From contig NW_019173987.1 in NCBI RefSeq assembly GCF_001642475.1, forward strand, positions 62,001 through 126,000: a DNA stretch of 64,000 bases, in the 5' to 3' direction. A program made the position numbers and the translations under genes. The first letter of the stretch is position 1. Each line of letters starts with the position of its first letter. The notes under the pieces were generated by a model. That model ran no database searches, was not told where the DNA came from, and saw only the letters and a program-made list of their open reading frames with translations. Shown in pieces: positions 55,576 to 64,000 of this stretch. This stretch comes from Fonsecaea monophora (lineage: Eukaryota; Ascomycota; Eurotiomycetes; Chaetothyriales; Herpotrichiellaceae).

Positions 55576-56247
55576 GTGAGAACACTTCTAGGGATTCGAG
55601 GACTATACTATCCCATGTTGGAGTCAGCAGTAGATCACCAAGAGATACTTAGTTATATAGGTGTTTCACCTACACACAATCAGAACCCGCACTTTGTCCC
55701 ATTGTTGGCATGTATTCTGCCGGTCGGTGACACCGTTGGGGACCATTTTAGCCAGCTCGACACTGGCGGGATCATATCTGTGGACGGGAGGCTTGTCGGT
55801 GTCAAGGCCGATGCGGAGAGAGACAATCTTGATCGTAAAAAGGCGAACGGGATTGGAGCAGGGACGGCAGATCAGGGGCAGAAGAGGGCAGGTCACGTGG
55901 ATGTCGGGGTCCGGCGGAATTGACGCCGGGAGAAGTTTGGCATATTTTTCTGGCAGCCGGAGTTCTGGCCATCCACAACACTCCAACTATCGGTCAGATC
56001 TTGTCGTAGCAGCTAATCTCATGCTATTGCGGCTACAACCCTTTTTCAGGTGTAGCTCCTTTCTTCTCCTGAAACCATCAGCCTTGTCGGCCTCTCCTTT
56101 CCAGTCTCGTCTGTGTGGTAAGTGTCGCACCCCTTGAGCCCAGAGTTTGAGACGTGTCTGAGTCTTGTCACAGTATTGCAGTCCGGGGAATGGCTTGCTA
56201 GAACCCACAGAAGTCTCTGGCAGAAAAGAGTGGCCAGCTACGCCACC
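55576..56247. other. Divergent promoter region between FMN dehydrogenase and TatD genes
   Basis: No gene is seen. It contains the TATA-like site at 55653-55659 for the minus-strand gene. Confidence 0.55.
55653..55659 (-). promoter_or_regulatory. TATA-like element of the FMN dehydrogenase gene
   Basis: TATATAA on the minus strand lies 78-84 nt upstream of the ATG at 55575. Match and distance are good for a fungal TATA box. Confidence 0.4.
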
Positions 56248-57293
56248 ATGGCGAACAACACGAAACCGTTGAGGTACGCAGACGTGCGTAGCTGGATGAG
56301 ATGGATTGGCGACTTTGGAGGCTGACAGACTCAGGTCGGCATCAACCTTGGCGATCCAGTCTTCCGAGGAGTGTACCACGGGAAGCAAGCACATGAAGAC
56401 GATTTGGACGACGTTGTCCAGCGAGCGCTGACTGTTGGCTGTATCAAGTTGATGGTCACCGGCTCCAGTCTGACAGAGTCCAAGCATGCGGTTGACCTTG
56501 CAAAACAATACCGTATGTAACGAGGATTCTGTGGATATTGTCTACTATTTCTAACACGTTCCAAGCCGGCACTTGTTTCGCGACCGTCGGAGTACATCCA
56601 TGCTCGACACAGGACTTTGAGAATCACGAAGGCGGGGCCAGCACACTGATTCAAGAACTTCGTGCTCTAACCCTCGAGGCGAAGGAGAGTGGACACGCGG
56701 TAGCCTTTGGAGAAATTGGGCTGGACTACGACCGATTGTTTCTCTCTCCCAAAGATGTGCAACTCAAATATTTCGAGTTGCAGCTCGATCTGGCCGAGGA
56801 GATGCAGCTTCCACTATTCCTACATTCACGGGCATGCAGTGAAGATTTTGAGAGGATTCTCAGTGCACGCCTACCCAAACTCCCCAAGCGTGGGCTGGTC
56901 CACAGCTTCACCGGCACCATACCGGAAATGGAGGCACTGGTCAAGCTTGGGTTTGACATTGGTATCAATGGCTGCAGCATGAAGACCGCAGAGAATCTTG
57001 AGGTGGTCAAAGCGGTGCCTTTGGAGCGGCTTCAGATCGAGACGGATGGACCGTGGTGTGAAATCCGCGCGTCGCATGCTTCGTCGCAGTATCTGAAAGA
57101 CGGGCCAGCCATCCCCAAGGCAGTGAAGAAGGAGAAGTGGCAGAAAGGGATGATGGTCAAGGGGCGTAACGAGTCGGCGACGATTGTGCAGGTTGCACAT
57201 GTGATAGCCCAGGTAAAGGGGATTACTGTGGAGGAAGTCTGTGAGGCAGCATGGACGAATTCGACCAAGATGTTCGGACTGGGTTGTTTGTAA
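56248..57293 (+). CDS. TatD-family metal-dependent hydrolase (TATDN1-like nuclease)
   Basis: Proposed structure: join(56248..56283,56335..56512,56566..57293), 313 aa, with 51- and 53-nt introns. The first splice joins RYADV to GINLGDPVFRGVYHGK, and the second joins AKQY to PGTCFATVGVHP. Metal-site motifs in order are GVHPC (His82), GEIGLDYDR (Glu), LFLHSRAC (His), GLVHSFTG (His) and ETDGPWCEIR (Asp). As in eukaryotic TATDN1 relatives, the N-terminal HxH of bacterial TatD is replaced by V-G-I-N. Family members act as 3'-5' exonucleases and have been linked to DNA repair and apoptotic DNA degradation in yeast. No targeting signal is seen. Confidence 0.93.
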
Positions 57294-58276
57294 TATCACA
57301 AGTACAAGGAGGTACGGACCAAGTAGAGTAGAGGGCGGCTTGATAGAGGCACTCGGTACAAGTGACTAAGTCTGATAATTGTACCTACCTATTTGTAAGT
57401 GATGGTAGTAATCCGAGATTAGTGTACTCGGTACTAGCACTGTACCTAGGCACCAGTAGGCACCATTCCAACCTCCTGAACTTGGAAGTTGAGTACAAAG
57501 GAGGAAGCAAGTGAGGAATGTGCCAAGGTACCAGTTGATGAGTAATACGGAAAGTATCTCTCACGTGCTCTCCCCTCACTGTGGCTATTTCCACGGTACC
57601 TTCTAGACCCACACGTGACTCCCTTCAACGGCCAAGTCAACGCACGTGCCTTGCCTGCCCGCCTCTCGATCCATTTCTTGTTTCCAATTCAATTTCATTA
57701 ATTATTCACCGCGTCCGTGTCTCGTATTCTTCTGTTGCTCGTGTCAATTTCGCTCCTTTTCTTGATTCTTCTTCTCCGCTCTGCCCGGCTTTTTCGCCTC
57801 TCCGCGTTTAGCTTCAGCTTCCTTGGTTGCAACCCTAACGAGCTCATGCGTATGAGTACCGAGTTTGTCCTTGCAGACCCTCTTTCTTATCCCCGTGTCT
57901 CTCCATCCTCTCCTTGACTCCCTAGTGGCCCTGGTGGCTCCTCGCGTTACCACTTACCTTCTCGTGCCTGCGGAACCACAATAATCAAACCACTACTCGA
58001 CCTCGAACACTCACCGCACGCACCCACATTAATCGTACGCTGAGCAACTGACGGCTTGTCGCGCTGGTGACGCTGGCTGCCAAACTTACCAAGCCAGAAA
58101 CGCAACTTTCTGCTCGCCGCTTGTTTTTCCTTTGCCCAAAAAGAAAAAAACTCTCTCGTCGTCGATCGAGCTCCATTCCTTCTTCTCCTTCGCTACCAAC
58201 ACCTCAACCCTCGTTCTTCAATCCTTATTTTCCTTCATCTTCTCTACTTTCCTACTAGTCAACAGTCTTCCACAGC

Positions 58277-58390
58277 ATGCCGCCTGCGATTCCCTCTGCG
58301 GTGCTTCCCACTCAGAGCTCTTCAGAAACACTCGTCGCCATGCGTCCAATCACCATGCCTCTTTGTCAGGGCCGATTCCCGTCCAGATAA
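58277..58390 (+). promoter_or_regulatory. uORF (37 codons) in the siw14-like leader
   Basis: An ATG at 58277 opens MPPAIPSAVLPTQSSSETLV and closes at TAA 58388-58390, about 440 nt before the main ATG. If it lies in the mature mRNA it would be the longest upstream ORF seen here. Confidence 0.4.
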
Positions 58391-58593
58391 TTCCCTCGTC
58401 TGCTCTACATAATAACACGACCGACCACCTCCCCCGATTCGACCAGGGAACCTTAGTCCTTAGCATCAGATCACCCCGTCCACAGTCACCGCTGTTTTGG
58501 AGGTCCTCGTCCTTTGATCAAGAACTCTAGCTTGGCCTAACCGTTGGCACACGCACACGACCCCTGCAAAATGGCCATCTAACCACCTCTACA

Positions 58594-58638
58594 ATGTCTT
58601 CACCAGCCATCGTGCTTCAACTTTTGAGGTCGTCATAA
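58594..58638 (+). promoter_or_regulatory. uORF (14 codons) in the siw14-like leader
   Basis: ATG at 58594 encodes MSSPAIVLQLLRSS and ends with TAA at 58636-58638, about 190 nt before the main ATG. A minimal uORF (ATG GCC ATC TAA) precedes it at 58571. Confidence 0.4.
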
Positions 58639-58829
58639 GAGCCCACACTAGAAGCTCTTTTTCTCTGTATTTCTCCTCGATTTCCTCCCTCGTCAGCTCC
58701 TCAGATCGACCGATCATATCATCACTCCTCACCGCTTGAAACGCACAGTTACTGAATCTCCGTCCCCCGTGCTCTGCACAATCGCCGTGTCATTTGTTTC
58801 TATCGAAGCGGGCCTCGGCAACTTCAAAA

Positions 58830-59588
58830 ATGAGCACGATGGATGGCACCACGAACCTGACCGATCTAGACGTGTCATCAAGTTCCAAGACGCTCCAGCT
58901 GGACCAATCTCAACCCCCGACTCCAGATGGCACGGGACGCCCTGTCAACTTCCAAGTCATTGCCCCTGGGCTCTACCGATCGAGTTATCCCCAGTACGCA
59001 CATTTTGACACCCTCGCCGAGCTGGGGCTGAAGACCATTGTGACGCTGGTCTCGGGCACCATCCCCGTCGACTATCAGATGTTTATGACTTCGCATGGCA
59101 TTACGCATTACACCATCCCCATTCTCGCCAACAAGGACCCAGAAGTCTACACGCCAGATACGGTCGTCTGCAAGGTGGTCGAACTTATGCTGGATCCGGC
59201 CAACTACCCTATGCTGATCCACTGCAACAAAGGCAAGCACCGAAGCGGTTGCATCACGGCCGCATTCCGCAAGGTGACAGGATGGACCCTGGACGCTTGC
59301 CTGGAGGAATACGAGTTGTATTCCAAACCCAAGAGTCGCGATTTGGACAAGGTGTTTATTGCTCGCTTCGACCCATCTCCGTTGAAGCATCTCGCCATCG
59401 ACCGAGGATACGTTGGTGGCGTCTATCGACAACCCGTGCGTACCTCGACCAAATCTTCCATCTACACCAACAACACCCTGGAGACGGTTTATACGACTCC
59501 TGACGATCCATCCCTCGATTTCCACGACCCCATGCGGAAAGAACGTGACACCCTTGTGGTGCCGGTGAAGGTGGGGTTGTCCGACTAG
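58830..59588 (+). CDS. siw14: Siw14-type inositol pyrophosphate phosphatase (PFA-DSP)
   Basis: Single exon, 252 aa from ATG 58830 (MSTMDGTTNL); an upstream in-frame extension lacks an ATG. The core reads NFQVIAPGLYRSSYPQ, LGLKTIVTLVSG and a P-loop HCNKGKHRSG with catalytic Cys132 and Arg138, the signature of plant and fungal atypical dual-specificity phosphatases. Yeast Siw14 removes the 5-beta phosphate of 5-InsP7 and affects stress and nutrient signalling. The N-terminal 45 residues are disordered and Ser/Thr-rich. The C-terminal 60 residues extend past the catalytic fold (IYTNNTLETVYTTPDD). The unusually long leader with uORFs suggests translational control. Confidence 0.92.
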   Translation: MSTMDGTTNLTDLDVSSSSKTLQLDQSQPPTPDGTGRPVNFQVIAPGLYRSSYPQYAHFDTLAELGLKTIVTLVSGTIPVDYQMFMTSHGITHYTIPILANKDPEVYTPDTVVCKVVELMLDPANYPMLIHCNKGKHRSGCITAAFRKVTGWTLDACLEEYELYSKPKSRDLDKVFIARFDPSPLKHLAIDRGYVGGVYRQPVRTSTKSSIYTNNTLETVYTTPDDPSLDFHDPMRKERDTLVVPVKVGLSD

Positions 59589-60916
59589 GGGGGCATCGCT
59601 CTGCTAGACTTATTACAACATGCACATGACACAACACAAAGCAGTACTAAAGTGAGACTCTGGGCTTTGGCCAGCCACAGATACTCAACTCTCTGCACAT
59701 TTATGTGGCCATATTCTCCAAGCCACTGGAAAAAGATCTCTCGCGCCGCACGAAAACAAGATGAGAAAATGTACTATATCGGCGTCTGTTGAAAGAAGAT
59801 TCATTGGGCGGAATATTCGTTGGAAAGAAAATGCAAAGGTATTAGGGCAGGATAGAGGGTTGCATTTCGAACCACAGATCGACTACGGAGTTGGAATTGA
59901 ATACTTGGTAACTTGAAGCACAACATGGTCCGCCCCGGAAGGTAGCGGAGAAAACGTTGTTTGGCCCTCTTTGTTCGGCACCACATGGCCGCTCTCTCGT
60001 TCTTTTTATTTTTCTCTTCTGAACAAATCGCCTTTGAGGTATTTTTATTGATGGAGGGGGAGATCCCAATCTTGGATATCAATCAAAGGATCCAAGTTAC
60101 ATTCGTTCACCTCGAGTAGCTGGAAGAGGGATAACTCCTGGATGATCTGATATGTTCTTCCTAGTTATGTACTTGTATTCTTATGTCTCGAATCGTGGCC
60201 GAGGCGCTCATGGTATCCAACAAAGCCTTGTATGACAATAACTTGGGCCCCCTTTTTGGATTCATTAATATCCACTCGCGGTGCCCTCTTTAGATCTGGT
60301 ATAGAAACAACAATAATGTATGTATCGGACTCGCTGCAACCAATTTGGCCGGTCTGTAGGATTGTCGATTGTCGTCGAGGTCACACATAACTTGATTATG
60401 ATGAAGGTCCGAGTAATTTGGGGGCCGCCGGGGCAGTTTTGCTCTCTTTGTAAAAATGGCGCACCTTTTCCATGTTTGCAAATTGCGGGATTGGCTGCCT
60501 TATGAGCCGCAGAGTCGCGAAAAACACACACACATGAGGACCACGGAAGGCCCCAGCATGGGTCCAGCAATGGCTGCCAGGATGGGCGGAGTTGGCGGCT
60601 TTTGACACGCCAGCATCAAAAGTCCTGTGGGAGTTTCTGAACCAACGATGTATTCGTCTGGCGGCCCGAAGCTTACACTAGAAGAGCCTCGTGCGTCGGA
60701 CAGTTTGCAACAGGCATCGCTTGTTCGACCCTAAGAACAGCCTAGGATGGGTTAGGATACGGTTAGGAGAGACACATGCAGACGAGAGAGAGAGGGAAAG
60801 TGGGGGGGGGAGGTTTAGTTAGGGAGACCGTCTGCCTACATCTGAAGAGGCTGAGGATGAGACAGAAAGAGACATACACGTATACACACGCTCACATTCA
60901 CTCACACTCTCACACA

Positions 60917-60925
60917 TATATAAAG
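60917..60925 (+). promoter_or_regulatory. TATA box of nma111
   Basis: TATATAAAG is a full consensus match 233 nt upstream of the ATG at 61158. No other ATG occurs between it and that start codon. Confidence 0.5.
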
Positions 60926-60930
60926 CCTCG

Positions 60931-61013
60931 TCAGCTTCTCAGCCTCTCAGCCTCTCAGCTTCTGTCAGGCGACATCCTCTTGACACCCCTGACACCTTGA
61001 CGCCTTGACACCC
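60931..61013 (+). repeat. Two short tandem repeats in the nma111 leader
   Basis: TCAGCTTC/TCAGCCTC units repeat four times (60931-60963), followed by TTGACACC/TTGACGCC-type units (about 60977-61013). Both lie just downstream of the TATA box, probably inside the transcribed leader. Confidence 0.75.
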
Positions 61014-61157
61014 GTGCTACGTGGCGCCCTTTGAGGGTTTTGTTTTCTCAGTTCCAGGTCTCATTCAAGATCGCTTTTTGCCTGATCCCCAGCCTTGAAT
61101 CTTGACGATATTTTGATTTCTTGCAGCGTCTTGCAGCTCCCTCGAACAGGTTTCACC

Positions 61158-64000
61158 ATGGGTTCTTGTGGCATCGTGGCCACGAGTCACAACCTCAGCC
61201 ACGTGGATGAAGATGCAGTCAAATCCCTTTCTCTGGTCAATCCCTCCATGGTCAATCCCAGTCCGGGCGATCCTGGAAAGTGGCATGCCACCCTCGACAA
61301 AGCCATCAGAAGCGTCGTCGCCATCCACTTCTCCTGCCCGCGTCCCTTCGATACCGATTCATCGTCCTCCAGTCAAGCCACAGGCTTTGTGGTCGATGCA
61401 GAAAAGGGATACATCTTGACAAACCGCCATGTCGTCGGTCCTGGTCCCTTTACCGGTTATTGTGTCTTTGACAACCACGAGGAGGTCAGTTTTGCGTCTC
61501 AATAACTTAATAACTGGGCTGACTTTGATTTTCCCAGTGCGATGTTCATCCCGTCTATCGTGATCCCGTCCATGACTTTGGTTTCCTGAGATTCGAACCC
61601 AAGGCCATCAAGTACATGAAACTCGAGGCTCTCAAGTTGAACCCCCAGTCGGCGCGTGTCGGAGTCGAAATCAGGATCGTCGGCAACGACGCGGGCGAGA
61701 AGCTCAGCATCCATTCAGGCTTCATCAGCCGATTAGACCGGAACGCACCTCTCTATGGGGGTGGGTATAACGACTTCAATACCAATTACATCCAGGCCGC
61801 CGCGGCAACCACTGGAGGCAGCTCCGGAAGTCCCGTGGTCGACGTGAGTGGCCATGCCATCGCCTTACAAGCCGGTGGCCGGGCGGACAAGGCGACGACC
61901 GACTTCTTCTTACCTCTCGATCGCCCCCTGCGAGCTCTAGAGTGTCTGCAAAAAGGCATCCCCATAACTCGAGGCACGATCCAGACGCAGTGGACCTGGA
62001 AGCCCTTTGACGACTGCAGGAGACTCGGCCTGACATCGGAATGGGAATCCATCGTTCGCGCTACCTTTCCTCACCAGAATAACATGCTCGTGGCAGAAAC
62101 TGTCCTCCCCGAAGGCCCGGCGGATGGCAAGATCCAAGTGGGCGACATTCTGGTCAAAGTCAACGAGCAGCTCTTGACGTCTTTCGCCTCCCTCGATGCG
62201 ATCCTCGACGCCAGCGTCGGCAAGACAGTAGACATACTTCTGCAGCGCGAGGGAAAGGACCTTGCCGTCATTTTAGACGTGCACGACCTGACGGCCATCA
62301 CGCCAGACCGCTTCGTAGCTGTTGCTGGCGGCACCTTTCACAATCTCTCGTACCAGTACGCGCGACTGTACCGCATTCCGTGCCGAGGTCTATATGCCTC
62401 GAGCGCCGAAGGGTCCTTTGGCGAGGTTTATAGCCTGTGGGGATCGATCGTCGACACGGTCGACCACAAGAAAACACCCGACTTGGACACTTTCATCGAG
62501 GTGGTGAGGAAAATCCCGGACAAGTCGCGCATCGTCGTCACCTACCGCTCCATCCGCGACCTGGACACGCAGAGGGTCGCCAGCTTCTACGTTGACCAGA
62601 GATGGGATCCGGACCTGACCATGGCCGTGCGCAACGACGAGACAGGTCTATGGGATTTCAATGTCATTGACAACTTGCCCCCGGCCCTCCCGCCCGTGGT
62701 GCGGTCTGCAGACTTTGCCCAACCCGAAGGTTTGTCTCCACCCGTGGCCGACATTGTCAGGTCATTCGTCGAAGTCTCGTGCGCGATGCCGCTCCATCTC
62801 GACGGGTTCCCTCACATCCGCCGCACGGGTTTTGGCCTCGTCATTGCGCCCGGTTTTGTGATAGTGTCGCGGGCGGTCGTGCCCCATAGCCTGTGCGGCA
62901 TCATCGTGACGGTGGCGGACTCGGTGAACATCGAGGGCGAGGTCTACTTTGTTGACCCCCTCCGCAACTACACCGTGGTTCGCTATGACCCGGCCCTGGT
63001 GGAGGCGCCCGTGCAGGTGGCCACGCTGTCGACCGAGATGATCAAGCAAGGGAGTGACACGTTCTTCGTCGGCTTCAGCCGGGGCGACCTGTCGTTTGCA
63101 AAGACGACCGTATCCGAGGTCTCGAATTTGTACATCCCCAAGGACAGCGGGGGTCCGCGGTACCGCGCCACCATGGTCGAGGGCATCTACGTCAACGCGT
63201 CGCTGCCGTCCAAGTGCTCGTTCGGCGTCCTCATGGAGCCCGACAGCGTCGTCGTCCAGGCCCTGTGGCTCAACTACATGGGCGACAAGGACAACGAGTA
63301 CTACTTTGGCATGGCCGCGAGCCTGATCACGCCCGTCGTGGACCAGATCAAGGCCGGGTTCGTCCCCAAGCCCCGCATCCTCGACATCGAAGCCAGCGGC
63401 CTGTCGATGGCCGAGTGCCGCACGGCAGGCGTGTCAGAGGAGTGGATCAGGAAAGTGGCCAAGGCGAGTCCGTCGCGACACGAGCTGTTTAGGGTGTCTA
63501 ACGTGGCGTGCCGGCCGGAGGGGGAGGACGATGAGGATGAAGCGGAAAAACGAGATGACCAAGATCAAGCCAAACAAGCCAATGGATGTGACAACCGCCC
63601 TACCAAAGACCAATCCCTCCAGGACGGTGATATCATTCTCTCGCTCAACGACCGGGTCATCACGCGCCAACACGACATGGACATGATGTACGACCAGGAA
63701 TGGCTGGACGCTGCCATCGTCCGGCGCGGCGAGGAGATGACACTGCGGGTGCCGACGCTGGCGACGGCGGACCTCGACACGACGCGCGCCCTGGTCTTCT
63801 GCGGCGCCGTGCTGCAGCGCCCGCACCACGCCGTGCGCCAACAGGTCACCAAGCTGCACTCGCAGGTGTACGTGAGCGCGCGGCGCGCGGGCTCACCCGC
63901 CCAGCAGTACGGGCTGAGCTCGACGACGTTCATCACCGAGGTCAACGGCGTTAAGACCCCCAATCTCGCGGCGTTTGTGCGCGAGACGGCAAAGATCCAA
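61158..64000 (+). CDS. nma111: Nma111, HtrA-family PDZ serine protease (3' end outside window)
   Basis: Proposed structure: join(61158..61484,61538..>64000), 930 visible residues of about 1000. The 53-nt intron joins FDNHEE to CDVHPVYRDP. The first protease domain has an intact triad: His91 (LTNRHVV), Asp122 (VHDFGFLRF) and Ser205 (GGSSGSPVV). It is followed by a PDZ domain (GKIQVGDILVKVNEQ), a second PDZ-like segment, a degenerate second protease-like domain (GFGLVIAPGFVIVSR, lacking the triad) and a further PDZ (DGDIILSLNDRVI), with the sequence running off the window inside the last PDZ-like part. Nma111 is a nuclear serine protease that promotes apoptosis-like death in yeast by cleaving the IAP protein Bir1. 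Here the N-terminus is short (MGSCGIVATSHNL) and has no basic cluster. The ATG at 61158 is the first after a TATA box. Confidence 0.93.

Larger units (their letters stand above)
57294..58829 (+). other. Spacer and long leader upstream of the siw14-like gene
   Basis: The first part holds the TatD 3' end. From about 57650 the sequence becomes strongly C/T-rich on the + strand, as in long fungal 5' leaders. Several short ATG frames precede the main start, at least three of them closed (58277-58390, 58571-58579, 58594-58638). No other gene is supported. Confidence 0.6.
59589..61157. other. 1.6-kb intergenic region upstream of nma111
   Basis: No gene is seen. It contains the siw14-like 3' end and the nma111 promoter, with the TATA box at 60917-60925 and tandem repeats in the following leader. 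Confidence 0.6.

Overview
The window looks like nuclear DNA of a filamentous ascomycete (Pezizomycotina). Introns are short (44-84 nt mostly), with GTNNGT donors, CTAAC/CTGAC-like branch points and CAG/TAG acceptors. The gene set is typical fungal housekeeping: cohesin SMC1, LETM1/Mdm38, Vfa1, Rsm25, Yvh1, Siw14, Nma111 and glycerophosphocholine acyltransferase. Class and genus could not be fixed from the sequence alone. No tRNA, rRNA, CRISPR array or intact transposon was recognised.

Layout. 2-4029: end of an M18 aspartyl aminopeptidase (+), a PHO13-type HAD phosphatase (+) and a convergent GH128 glycosidase (-). 4030-9073: an unidentified low-complexity protein (+) followed by a long TG/GA microsatellite. 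9074-15605: GPC acyltransferase (-) divergent from SMC1 (+). 16844-24439: MDM38 (-), an SR-rich PWI splicing factor (-), an unidentified serine/proline-rich protein (+) and a small unidentified protein (-). 24440-33240: a gene desert of about 8.8 kb with only coding-like fragments. 33241-35791: a C2H2 zinc-finger protein (-). 35792-41983: a second desert. 41984-44420: YVH1 (+), carrying an 848-nt intron. 44421-47800: a third desert. 47801-53278: VFA1 (-), RSM25 (-) and a PPR protein (+). 54007-57293: a cytochrome b5/FMN lactate-dehydrogenase-like enzyme (-) divergent from a TatD-family hydrolase (+). 58830-59588: a Siw14-type inositol pyrophosphate phosphatase with a long uORF-bearing leader. 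61158-64000: an Nma111 HtrA protease, cut off by the window edge.

The genes form no cluster or pathway; they are mostly independent housekeeping functions. Loose themes are mitochondrial maintenance and translation (MDM38, RSM25, PPR protein), chromosome and RNA metabolism (SMC1, PWI/SR protein), phosphatases (PHO13-like, Yvh1, Siw14) and proteolysis (M18, Nma111). The most unusual features are the Nma111 start (MGSC with no visible nuclear localisation signal), the uORFs ahead of SIW14, the outsized YVH1 intron, two long unidentified reading frames and the three deserts, which together cover about 18 kb. No clearly new multi-gene system was found.
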